In this document: positions 11,318-21,448 of the stretch, in pieces | How positions within the stretch are numbered: the stretch's first letter is position 1 | Layout of the letters: each line of letters starts with the position of its first letter | DNA from: Helicostylum pulchrum | Lineage: Eukaryota; Mucoromycota; Mucoromycetes; Mucorales; Mucoraceae | Assembly (NCBI GenBank): GCA_025677825.1 | Contig: JAIXMO010000012.1 | Location: forward strand, 655,558-719,557 | Direction of reading: 5' to 3' | Length of the DNA: 64,000 nucleotides | Translations under genes and position numbers: made by a program | The notes under the pieces: generated by a model | The model's input: only the letters and a program-made list of their open reading frames with translations | What the model was told of the DNA's origin: nothing | Database searches by the model: none

Positions 11318-12709
11318 TTATACAAGTTTTGTCGGTGGCCATTCATTCTTTTCTCTCAAATCGGCTTGAAAATGCAATACTTGTTCATATACAACAAACA
11401 TGATTGCACTTTGAAGACTAGTCCAAAATACTCTTGGGCCAATACCTCTAAATAAACCAGCCAATCCTTGATTTTTGTAGTTCCAAACCATTCCGTCAAT
11501 AATACCATTATAATGCTTTAAAGGTGGTTCAATTAATAGTTTAGTACCGACTGGTTTGTTGTTTCCGGATTGTTGCGTTTGCAATAAAGTTTTCATGACG
11601 TCTAATGGGGTAGTAACGGCGCCTGCAATAGCACCAGCTAATGAACCTGTAATCATATCGACGCCAATAGGTATATGTTGGCCATTGTATTTACGTTGAG
11701 CGATCTTTTTAAATTGTTCTAATATGAGGTATGAGTAACACTGGTTTTTTAAATTAAGAAATGAGTAATAGTTTTACCGTAGCAAGCAAATTGAATCGCG
11801 GAATAAGGTACATCTCTTAAAATGGTAGCTCTAAATCCATGAAATAATGCACCAAAACCATCGTATCTAACAATCTATTATAATGATAGTAACGTTAATA
11901 ATTATAAATATTATTTTTGCAGTCCACTTACCATTTTTGTTGCATGCCATGTATTTTTATAATTGTATCCACTAACAAAATGAGGATTATTGTACTTTCC
12001 CTGCAACTGTAATCTTGTTTTTAAAACTTCAGAAGGTACATAAATAATCGAGCCAGCTAAATCACCCAAGGATCCAGCAGTTAAATGAGAAATAACCTCA
12101 GGAACGTTTGCCTCATTTAAAGTTCGCTTCGTTAATTCATAAACAGCAAAATAAAGTGTCGTACCAGGGACTATATATTAAAAAAAAAAATATTGTCAAA
12201 AAAAAAAATATACAAATACAAATATTGTTTTTTTGACAGCTTTACGTGATCCAATCATGGCAGGAGATACACCGGCATATAATCCTTTCATAACACCCTC
12301 TTGTCTAAATATTAGCTTGTACGCTTGTACCATACTTGAATACTTTTGTAATCGACTATAAGGTTGTCCCTGTAATCTTGTCTTGACAGTATCGACACTA
12401 ATTAAAATTTTAAAAAAAAGCTTAATATGCAAGATCGACAATTACATAAGCTAGAATTTTTTATGTAAAAAAAAAAAATGTATACCTGTGCATAACAAAA
12501 TCAGCTGTGGATCCACCGATACCGCCTGCTATACAAGCCTATATAAGAGTTAGTCTATCGACAGTACCTTGGAAGTTTTCCTCCAAAAAAAAACTTACGT
12601 CAAAGTAGGGGGGGTATTTAGCACTTCCGTCCATAATAATGGAAGGAATGACAAATGGGAATGTTGACTGCCTAGTGTTGTTATAACCAGGCTCGGTAAG
12701 TGGATTCAT
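11318..12709 (-). CDS. MME1: Mitochondrial carrier, Mme1 (YMR166C)-type
   Basis: Predicted as join(11318..11718,11778..11874,11932..12170,12246..12397,12486..12538,12599..12709) on the minus strand, 350 aa, in phase throughout. It is a six-helix carrier of the mitochondrial inner membrane with three Mito_carr repeats (PF00153); signatures read as SVDTVKTRLQG in repeat 1, VPSEVLKTRLQLQG in repeat 2 and TPLDVMKTLLQTQ in repeat 3. The second signature (P-S-E-V-L-K-T-R-L-Q-L-Q-G) and the following YNNPHFVSGYNYKN stretch are close to yeast Mme1, a mitochondrial Mg2+ exporter; the mitoferrin and S-adenosylmethionine carriers are the nearest alternatives. Repeat 3 has Leu where most carriers have Arg (KTLLQ). 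An upstream TTG in frame at 12719-12721 is ignored in favour of the ATG at 12707-12709. Confidence 0.85.
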
Positions 12710-12915
12710 AAAATGGGTCAAAAACTTTAAAAGAGGAGAGAGATAAAATATATGTAGCCTGCCAAAAAAAAAAAAGGAAAAAAAAACTCGAAGTTATCAG
12801 GGTTCGTGACCGGTCTTTTTTGCGTCATTATATTTTTTTTTTTACTTTTTTTTTTTCCTTAAATAAGAAAAAGGTGCTTTTTTTATCCTTTCTTTACTTT
12901 TCTTAACCGAGTAAC

Positions 12916-14946
12916 ATGTCAGCCGCAGTAGCTAATGACATTCCTGTAAAGGATAATGTAGTAAAAAAGTCACAACTAAAGCAAAAAAAGAGAAATAAAA
13001 AGAAGACCAGTAAACAACGTCGTGATGAAGAAGCAAAACGTAAAGCTGTAAGTTTTTATTGTAAAAAAAAATGTTATCGCGCGTTACTTAATTTTTTTTT
13101 CTTTTAAAAATAATACATGTAGGAAATAGAACAACAGATAAAGAAAGAAAATGATGACTCACTTGATAATGTTGAAATTGAATATGTTGTTCAACCAGTT
13201 GATGTTTCAACTTTAAAGAATATGGATGGCATGTCAAGTCTTGATGAAAATACACTTCAACAATTTTCTGATATCTTTAAACATTTCCAAACTGGTAAAC
13301 CCGATGAAGACGAAGAGGTTGGTTTTTAACGAAGTAGAACATTCAGTGATTTTTAGTCCTTAACCGATTTATTATTGTTAGGAATTCCCTGTTCATGATA
13401 ATCAAGAACAAACCGAGGATAATGATGGTGAATCTAATGATGAAGAAAAAGAGTCCGATCTACCTTTATCAAAGAAAAAATTGAAAAAGATTCAACGTTT
13501 AACAGTAGCCGAATTAAAGCAACTCGTAAAGAAACCTGAAGCAGTTGAGGTATGTATAATTCTTTTTTTTTTTGCATGATTTATTTGTAACTAACAAAAA
13601 TTATTGCAGTGGTGGGATGTTACAGCTACAGATCCTAGATTATTAGTGGCATTGAAATCTTACCGTAACACAGTTCCTGTTCCTGCACATTGGAGTCAAA
13701 AGCGTAAATACCTTCAAGGAAAGCGTGGTATTGAAAAGCCACCATGGGAATTACCTGGTAAGTTGGCAAGCTTTTGATCTATATAACATTACAGGGACTC
13801 AATTACTTTTATGTGTGTGTAGACTTTATTAAGGATACAGGTATTATGGAAATGCGTGATGCAGTCAAGGAAAAGGAAAGTGCAGCCGGTTTAAAGAGTA
13901 AAATGAAGGAGAAGGTTGCGCCCAAGATGGGTAAATTAGATATTGATTACCAAAAATTACATGATGCATTTTTCAGATTCCAAACCAAATCAAAATACAC
14001 AATGCATGGTGAACTTTACTATGAAGGTAAAGAATTTGAAACCAAATTAAAGGAACAAAAGCCTGGTCAACTATCAGAAGAATTGAAGGAGGCATTAAAT
14101 ATGCCACCATTAGCACCACCTCCTTGGTTAATTAATATGCAACGTTATGGTCCTCCACCTAGTTATCCTAGTCTCAAGATTGCAGGTTTAAACGCACCGA
14201 TACCCGAAGGTGCTCAATGGGGCTATCATCCCGGTGGATGGGGTAGACCTCCTGTTGATGAATTTAATAGACCTCTTTATGGTGATGTATTCGGCGTAAC
14301 TCAACCTAACGCAGTACCACCCGAGATTGTTGAACCGGTAGATAAAAAGATTTGGGGTGAACTTGAATCAGAAGATGAATACGAAGAAGAAGAAGAGGAA
14401 GAGGACGAAGAGGAAAGTGAAGCAGAAGAAGAGGAAGAATCAACTGAGGCCGATAATACTGATCTTGCTGATGGTTTAGTGACACCATCTGGTATGTCAT
14501 CTATTGCTTCTGGTTTAGAAACACCCGATCATATTGAACTTCGTAAAGATCGTGTTAGAGATGAAGATGAAGGACCAAAACAATTATATCAAGTATTACC
14601 TGAAGTACAAAAGAATATATCTGGATTTATGGGCTCTCAACACGGATATGATCTTAGTACTGTAGATAAACCAATCGCTAATGTTCCACCAGGAAGATCT
14701 CAATCTTCGAAACGTAAAGTGGGTGAAAATGTGGATGTTGCCATTGATCCAAGTGAATTAGAAAGTGGTTTAGATGAAGCTACTTTACGTGCTAAATATG
14801 ATGCTCAAATGAAGGCTAAAAAGCCTGTCGGTGTTGGGGAAGAAGATTTATCTGATATGTATGCTGAACATGCTAGTAGACAAGCAAAGAAAACAAAGAC
14901 ACAGGATAGTCGAAAGGAAGGAAAGAAGAAGGAATTCAAATTTTAG
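12916..14946 (+). CDS. CUS1: Splicing factor 3b subunit 2 (SAP145 / Cus1)
   Basis: Predicted as join(12916..13047,13123..13317,13382..13549,13610..13757,13823..14946), 588 aa. It is a component of the U2 snRNP SF3b complex that helps tether U2 to the branch-point region. A Lys-rich N-terminus is followed by an acidic middle, the DUF382 core (residues about 150-270; WWDVTATDPRLLV, then VPAHWSQKRKYLQGKRG), and the PSP domain (about 305-345; NMPPLAPPPWLINMQRYGPP), then an acidic Glu run (about 395-425). Intron 2 uses a weak GTTGGT donor (13318); the phase is right only there. The divergent neighbour, the carrier gene, starts 207 bp away; the convergent BRR6-like gene ends 54 bp downstream. Confidence 0.93.
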
Positions 14947-15000
14947 TTATCTTTTTTGTGTGTGTAAATGCTTTTTTTAAAAGAAATAAACGCTTGTTTT

Positions 15001-15799
15001 TTATAAAACTACGAAACTCGATATAATAAAGAATCCAAATACAAGTAAACAAATGATAATCTAAAAAAAAAAGGTACTTAATACATGTACATTTACATTT
15101 ATTTTTTCATGTACCATGGCTTTTAAAGTTAATGGTTCTACAAAGCCATTCATTAATTCACCAAATACTTGAGTTGCTATCTTGGATTTTCCTATAAACT
15201 GAGGTTGCACATTCCTACATGTAAATTATAGCTGTTAAGTATAATAATATTATGCGTGATTGAATTTGTTAGTGAGGTTTTTTTTTTTAAAAAAAAAAAA
15301 AGGATATCTGTCCCATTCATCACAAAATGTCTGCCAATAAGTTCCTTTTAAGTCAGGTCCACAATCGTTACTGACGTAATTATAGTGGCATGTTCGTGTT
15401 TTATCTTCAAATTCTGTGCAGAGTGAAATATGAGTGGCACTTTTTTTTTTGTTTTTTTGTTTTTTTTTTGTTTGGTTACCTCTAAGCTCAGATTCATAAC
15501 GATCTTGAATCTCTTGCGAACAGGATCGGATCAGTTGATAAAAGATGAAGAGTATTATTAAAATACCAGTTGCATGTAGGACTAACTTGATGTAGCTATA
15601 ATAAGGAAACTGTGAAAAGGGGGGTCAAGTTTATTTTTGGTCGTTGTGAAGGGGTATTTTCTTACGTTGATAATATAATGGGAGCGTCAGGAGAGGCTAA
15701 AAACGAAGTATAGTTACTGAACGAGCTTTTTTTTCGTACTTCTTTTTCAGTTGTATTTTGTATCTTTCTCTTCTTTACTGGACGGTCGTTAGAGGACAT
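15001..15799 (-). CDS. brr6: Brr6/Brl1-family nuclear-envelope protein with an AT-AC intron
   Basis: Predicted as join(15001..15060,15097..15220,15308..15413,15480..15595,15666..15799) on the minus strand, 179 aa. Brr6/Brl1 proteins (PF10104) are integral proteins of the nuclear envelope needed for nuclear pore assembly and membrane lipid homeostasis. Seen here: a basic N-terminus, a membrane helix (about 50-65, LVLHATGILIILFIFYQL), the CxxxF...C...CGP lumenal Cys pattern (TFCDEWDRC and RTCHYNYVSNDCGP), the FIGKSKI and FGELMNGFVEPLTLKAM motifs that match the family's V-G-[RK]-[AS]-K and N-x-F-V-E-P-[IL] signature, and a C-terminal helix. The fourth Cys (WDRC) is created only by splicing the AT-AC intron (15221-15307) at its AC. 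Exons are all below 45 codons, so simple ORF finding misses the gene. The last intron (15061-15096) is only 36 nt. Confidence 0.85.
15221..15307 (-). other. Probable U12-type AT-AC spliceosomal intron in the BRR6-like gene
   Basis: On the coding strand the intron begins ATATCCTTT, an exact match to the U12 5' splice site of AT-AC introns. It ends TTTAC, with the branch-site-like ACTTAAC (U12 consensus TCCTTAAC) 14 nt before the AC. Removing exactly these 87 bases keeps the frame and gives WDRC-RNVQPQF, restoring the family's conserved Cys. No GT donor is available nearby. Confidence 0.8.
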
Positions 15800-16037
15800 G
15801 ATTTATTTTTTAAGCGAAAGAAGAAAGAAAAAAAAAAAGACATATTGTCGCACCAATTTAATTTTATGTCATATATTTGCAAGAGAACTGTCGTTTGACT
15901 AGTAAATTACACAGGGATGTTGGCCACTTAATAACTAAAAATGCAGCAAAAATAAAAATGGCGCGTAAAAAGAAGATAATGTAGTTTTTATTTGTAAAAA
16001 AAAAAAGAAGTTTTTTTTTGTTCGATTTATTTTTATT

Positions 16038-17240
16038 TTATTCGCTGCATGGAAACTCTGATAGTCCTAATTCGTCTTCTTCCTGCAAGTAATAGTTTTC
16101 GTTATTGTTATAATGCTGCTGCTGCTGCTGCTGTTGGAAGGGAAACTTTTTTTGTTCTAGTACAACTAAACGGTCTCTTAAATCCATACAGGCATTTTCC
16201 CATCTCATTTTTTCCTCCCATATTTCACGTAATTTTTTATAAGCCAAACCAGTAATAACATCAAAGTGATCCAAGGCATTTTCTAGAGCAGCTTCGGCTC
16301 TTTTCGCTCTATTTTCTAAATCAAAGTCATCTTTTGAAGTTGAAGTAGGTCTGTTTGTTGTTGTTTGTATGGCAGTATTAAATTCAATTTCAGTTTGTAC
16401 TTGCATATGCCTAATGTTTTTCTTTTGATCGTTACGTAAATGATCATTATCGAGAGAATGAGTGATAGCTAATGCGCGTACGTGTTCAGTAGCTAAACCC
16501 GTAGCTACTTGATCTCCCGGTAGTTGATGATTAATTAATTTCATACGTTCTAACCTCTGTAATAATGCAGATTCTATTTCATCCATTTCATCTGATTTCG
16601 AAAGGTATTCATCGTTTAGTTTGTATAGTTTACTATTAATCGAATTTGAGTAATGAAGAGAACCACTATATAAACTGGATTCTCTCTTTTTATTTGGTAA
16701 GATGGGTTCTCCTTTGTTGTTGTTGTTGTTGTTGTTGTTATTATTATTGTTACGTGACACAAATGAACTTGTTTCAAAAGAAGGAGATCTACTATTGCCT
16801 GCACTTCTTGATACCATTTTTTGTGGTTTAATTTCAATATAGTTTTTTCTTGCATTACTACTAGTACTACTAGTGTTCAATTCGCTACCGTGATAAGAAG
16901 TAGGTGCAGTATATGTTGAATTTATTGTTACGGGTAAAGAAATAGTGCTTGATGGTACAGATTTAGCTGAAATAGACGGTGTGGGTACAGGTGGTGGTGT
17001 AGGTTGACTTCTCTTTTGCTTTCTTATTCTTGCAAATATATTACTTGATCTTTCTGGAACTGTACGTTGAAATTCTTCTGGGCTTGTTGTCTTTAAAAAT
17101 TCAACCAATGCTTGTGTACCAGTCATTATCTTTTTACCGCCATTTACTTTTTCATCAAGTAAATCATCCATATCATCTTCATCTATATGATAAATACTAA
17201 CTGCTCTTGGATTCTTTGGTTGAAAATTAGACTTGTTCAT
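16038..17240 (-). CDS. Conserved-looking hydrophilic protein with coiled coil, unknown function
   Basis: Single-exon, 400 aa. I do not recognise a family. The N-terminus (about 1-75) looks structured and acidic: SIYHIDEDDMDDLLDEK, then MTGTQALVEFLKTTSPEEF. A Pro/Ser/Thr-rich linker (75-140) follows, then a run of 12 Asn (about 169-180). Residues about 215-385 are helical, with heptad-like EIESALLQRLERM and RAKRAEAALENALDHF, ending in a WEEKMRWENACMDLRDRLVVLEQKK coiled-coil (given here as WEEKMRWENACMDLR / DRLVVLEQKK) and a poly-Gln stretch. This suggests a scaffold or cytoskeletal adaptor in Mucoromycota; that is inference. Upstream of the ATG lies a run of about 27 A (17259-17285). Confidence 0.75.
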   Translation of the reverse strand: MNKSNFQPKNPRAVSIYHIDEDDMDDLLDEKVNGGKKIMTGTQALVEFLKTTSPEEFQRTVPERSSNIFARIRKQKRSQPTPPPVPTPSISAKSVPSSTISLPVTINSTYTAPTSYHGSELNTSSTSSNARKNYIEIKPQKMVSRSAGNSRSPSFETSSFVSRNNNNNNNNNNNNKGEPILPNKKRESSLYSGSLHYSNSINSKLYKLNDEYLSKSDEMDEIESALLQRLERMKLINHQLPGDQVATGLATEHVRALAITHSLDNDHLRNDQKKNIRHMQVQTEIEFNTAIQTTTNRPTSTSKDDFDLENRAKRAEAALENALDHFDVITGLAYKKLREIWEEKMRWENACMDLRDRLVVLEQKKFPFQQQQQQQHYNNNENYYLQEEDELGLSEFPCSE

Positions 17241-17251
17241 CTTGTTTATCT

Positions 17252-17290
<39 letters not shown>

Positions 17291-17392
17291 AAGAAAGTAC
17301 AAAAAAGATGAGAATTTAGGGGGTAATTTTTATATTTTTTATTAAGGAGAACTTCTTTTTCATGGTTAAATCACGTGTATGCTATACTATAC

Positions 17393-20280
17393 TTAGTTTG
17401 ACGAAGAGAATAGGAAAGGTCTTGGTTTTTTAGTTGGTGACTCTTCTTCTAAATCCATTTGCATCGGTTTTAATCCTCTCTTGTTGCTCGATTTATTTAA
17501 AAGCGAAAGATCATCGTCTAAAGCAGAATGACTTGAAGTATAAATACTAGGAAGTTTAGCAAAAGAGTCTGCTAAACTGGAAGGTGTGGGTAATTCATCA
17601 TTTATAAATTTTGTTTCCTTAATTTGCGTCATCTTTTCTGCCAAGTTGTTTTGTCTGTGAAATAATGCAATACGAATTGCTTTGTCTACTGATTCAGGTG
17701 TATGAAGTATAGCACATAAATCTAATGCCTTTGCTATCTTTTCTGCTTTACAGGCTAAATTAATCAATTTTAACAATGCGACATCCATACCCATATAGGC
17801 TTCACTAAAGGCATCTTCAAAATCTTCTAATGTATTGGTTGATTCAGCTTCATCGTGTTCGTGTCTATTACATGTATCGATACGTATTTGTTCTTCTTCT
17901 AATTTTCCTACTTCCGACAATAAATCTAAAAGAGGTAATTGCAATGGAATATCTCTAATGGGTGGACGAGGGAAAAACGGATAAGGATTATTTCCACGAA
18001 GAATAACACACATAAGTTTATCACGTAATACACCAACAGGCCAGTATTTTTCTGTCTTATTTTGTTGACTTGCATAGAATTTACCATCAAATATAGGTAC
18101 CCAACGTCCTTGATAAGGTCTACGTTGATCTTGTAAAACCCTCAAAACACTAAAAGAATCAAAGGTAGCCATTTGATTTGTTTCCGTAAATCCAACCCAA
18201 TGAAGGTCTGCATCTGTTGTTAATTGTACATCATCTTTTTGTAATACTTCATTCGTGTCTGTATTAAGTAACATATATTTCAAGTTTTGTTGATTATTAT
18301 ATCCAGGTCCATTTGAGTATACAAAGCATGCTAAATCAGTTTTGGCTGTAACAGAAACAACATTCTCCAAAGAAAAGATATATCTTTGAATACCAGTGGT
18401 AGAAAAAATACGGACGTATCCTAATGAAGTAGTAGCAATGACAGATATACGATTGATAGCTACACTAATAACGTCTTCTCCAGGAAGCATATGCTGTGTC
18501 CAATCTTTATCTTGTCCCCAATTATTTGGTCTATAGTATAAAATGGAATTTATTGGTTTTGTCTCTTGTTCTCCTTCATCATCTTCATCGTCAGTATCGC
18601 CTTGCTTCATCTTACTATCTTTTACAGCTTCTTTACTTTCTACTGCATAAACTGTACCAGTTTGACTAATAGCTGCCATCGTAAAGTTAAATACATCAGT
18701 AAAATAAAAATTACGGTATTCTGATTGATCATGAAATTCTACATTAATAACTGAATGATCTTGTTCGTATATAGTTGAAATAACACCAATTAAATTATAT
18801 GCCATATATCTACGTTCACCATGAGCTGGCTCAAAAGAAGAATTCTCTTCAGGTCTATGATAAGGTGTTTCTCCAGGTTGGAATGTAGTAGGTGGTTGAA
18901 ATGCCATTTCTATTTTGCGTTGAATTTGATTCACACCTTGAGCTGCTCTAACACTCAAGAATTGTTGACTTTTACTGTTAGCAGTAGCAGTGGCAGCAGC
19001 AGCCTCTGCTGATTCTACATAACCAGCTCCATCATCATCTACAACAAAGTCACCTTCGCCTTCTTCATCCTCTAATCCGAATAAATCATTCATTTCATCA
19101 TCACCCATCTCCATTTCGTTATCCACATCCACATCCATTTCAGTTTTACGTACCATAGCTGGATGAGGATAATTGCTATTATCGTTTGGAATAACATCAT
19201 CCCAAAATCGAAGTTGACCGTATAAATCAGTGATAGCTAATTGATTTAATGTTGGACTCCAGGCTAATGCAGTAATAGAAGTACTATTGATTTCGGATCT
19301 CACTTGTAATTTCGTTTTTGTATCCCATACAACTAATATATTGTCTCGACTTGTCGTAGCTAAATAATAGCCGTTGGGAGACCAAGCCATTGTAATGACC
19401 TCTTGTGTATGTCCTCCTTCTAAAGTATATAACGAAGTCCACGTACGACTGGAAAATACACGGATATCATGGTTAAGGCCAGGAAAAGCAAAACATGTAT
19501 TATCAGGACCCCAAGCTACTGTGGTTTGAAGAAGAGAATCCATACTTGCTTTATAGGTGATACCTGGTAATTTCTTCAGCACTTTAGGTAAAGGTTCTGT
19601 AGGTGCAACACTCCAGATCAAAATATCTCCTTGTGTATCAGAAGATACCAAATAATCGCCTTTTCTATCATAACAAACTGATTTTACTGTTGACGTATGA
19701 CCCTTTAACTGAACTATCTTTGAACTATCTGCAACTAAAACTACACGAATATCATTATCACTACATATTTAAGTGAATTAATATAAATTGTTAATCTAAA
19801 CGAGAAATTTTTTTTTTGTTGGGCACTTACTCGGTAGCAATAGCAAGTTTGGTACCGTTAGGATTATACGCAATATCTCTTACAGGAACAGTACTTCTAA
19901 CAAGAATTTTTTCAAAAGTATTGTTGTTACTGTACAATAGGACCAGACCGTCTGTACCACCACTAGCAAAACCAGTACTGGAAGTTGCAACACAAGTAAC
20001 ATCCTCGGTATGATTAACTACATTGGCAGCAACATAACCTTGTGTTTCTGGATCTGTGTCATAAATTTTTAAACCAGTGGCGTCCGAACCTCCAACAACC
20101 AACTGCCTACAAATAAATAAAAAAAAAGGGGGGGCACGTTTTGTAAGTATATATACTTTTTTTTAGCTGAAAAAAAAAAAAAAAAATAGGCGTAGGCACT
20201 TACTTTCCATCGTACTTGTAACGAACAAGAGTTTTACCATCGGGAAAACTCAGTATAGTTTTTAAATCGTCAAAGGGCAT
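17393..20280 (-). CDS. CTF4: Ctf4 / Mcl1 / AND-1 (WDHD1) replisome hub protein
   Basis: Predicted as join(17393..19760,19831..20106,20204..20280) on the minus strand, 906 aa. The protein couples the CMG helicase to DNA polymerase alpha-primase in the replisome and supports sister-chromatid cohesion. Residues 1-330 form an N-terminal WD40 propeller (repeats such as VTMAWSPNGYYLATTSRDN and ALAWSPTLNQLAITD). A very acidic linker (DVDVDNEMEMGDDEMNDLF) follows, then the SepB-type second propeller (about 440-750; YMAYNLIGVISTI, PNNWGQDKDWTQHMLPGE), and a helical bundle (about 770-860; ALLKLINLACKAEKIAKAL, with the family's L-x-L-x-x-L-x-x-x-A-x-x-x-A-x-[RK]-A-L pattern). The vertebrate HMG box is absent, as in fungi. 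The C-terminal tail is basic. Confidence 0.93.
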
Positions 20281-20496
20281 AATGGTAAACTAAAGAAGAA
20301 AAAAAATACATACACATTGAAAAGCGCGTAATTTTTTTTTCTTGCAAAAAAAAAAGAGGGCGCGATCACAGTCACTTTGGCAATTTCTACTATATTTTTG
20401 CGACCACAAAAAGTAATGCAAATCGGCATAATAATTTTCTTTCAAGGTATAAAAAACTAGAACATTGTATATTTATTATTTAGATACAAATATAAT

Positions 20497-20601
20497 TTAT
20501 GCAGTAACATCCTTCATCTTTTTGGCATCGTTTTCAAGGTTATCCTGTTCTGTAGGAGCCTCTTTACGTTTCATTGTCATCATTCCACCAAATTTAGGAG
20601 C

Positions 20602-20639
<38 letters not shown>

Positions 20640-21448
20640 AAGTAGCAGTAGATTTTTTAGCAAGAGCAGATAATCCAGTACGTTTCTTTAAGCCACCCAT
20701 CATCATTTTATTTCCAGTTAATTTTGGTGCTTCAGCAGCAATAGTAACAGGTTTCATGGATAAGCTAAGTTTAATAGGTTGTTCGCCTTCTCTCTTTAAT
20801 TCGGTTACTTTTTGTTCTTCAATACCACGTTCTTCAGCAGACTTGGAAGCCTTTTCAATTTGTTCTCTTAATAATTCTAATTCTCTTTCTTCGTCATCTT
20901 TTTTAGCTCTATCCATTTTTTGAATAGCGGCTTGTCTTGCTAATGCCTTTGGGCTATTATCGATCCAAGTAATATGTAATCCTCTTTCAGTTTCATCTAC
21001 ACGAAGTATACCATCTCTACTCATTTGTTTACAAAATTCACTTAGAGAATTCCATCGAGTAGCGTTCATATGAACATGCTCTTTATGTGCAATATATTCT
21101 TGATACACTTTATTAGCAAATACTCTCTTTGTGCCATGTCTACGAGAAAGTAACCCAAGAAATTCTTTTTTAAATTCGTCTGAAAAGTTATGAACAAATC
21201 GTCCTGGATTAGCTGCAACTAAAAGCATTTGTCGTTGATGTGATTCAGACATGACATGACACTTAAAACCGTTTTCATCTCTGCATTGTCGTTCACAGGC
21301 TTGGCAGTAAAATCTTAACTTTTGAAGACCTTTGGACTAAGTGAGAATAAAAAGTGTTAAATAAAAGGTCAAGCTATTTTATTAATTATTTCATTACCTT
21401 CATACGATTGCCAATGGCCTTGGGGGACATGAATTCTGCTTTTGCCAT
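20497..21448 (-). CDS. KIN17: KIN17 / Rts2 DNA- and RNA-binding protein, short form
   Basis: Predicted as join(20497..21336,21398..21448) on the minus strand, 296 aa. KIN17 is a nuclear protein linked to DNA damage response, replication and pre-mRNA processing. The first exon (MAKAEFMSPKAIGNRMK) and the following CQACERQCRDENGFKCH zinc finger (about 28-50) are diagnostic, then the winged-helix KIN17 domain (about 52-160; FLGLLSRRHGTKRVFANKVYQ). The C-terminus contains a coiled region and a run of about 12 Thr (GTA codons on the + strand at 20608-20637). It lacks the tandem C-terminal KOW/SH3-like domains of the roughly 390-aa animal protein and so resembles the shorter yeast Rts2. Confidence 0.92.

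Noticed and set aside
11288..11318. (GT)n run as part of a repeat array or telomere
   Set aside because: Simple dinucleotide microsatellite of about 14 units with no telomere-like hexamer or spacer structure.
1060..12830. GGTTCGA-like words (1064, 6697, 12800) considered as tRNA T-loops
   Set aside because: No matching acceptor, D or anticodon stems around any of them.
15214..15215. AG acceptor for the BRR6-like intron at CATGTAG
   Set aside because: It also keeps frame but pairs with an AT donor, lies 7 nt further from the branch-like ACTTAAC, and drops the conserved Cys. AT-AC pairing fits better.
20465..20923. 152-codon plus-strand frame
   Set aside because: Antisense shadow of KIN17; its Val run is the complement of the Thr repeat.
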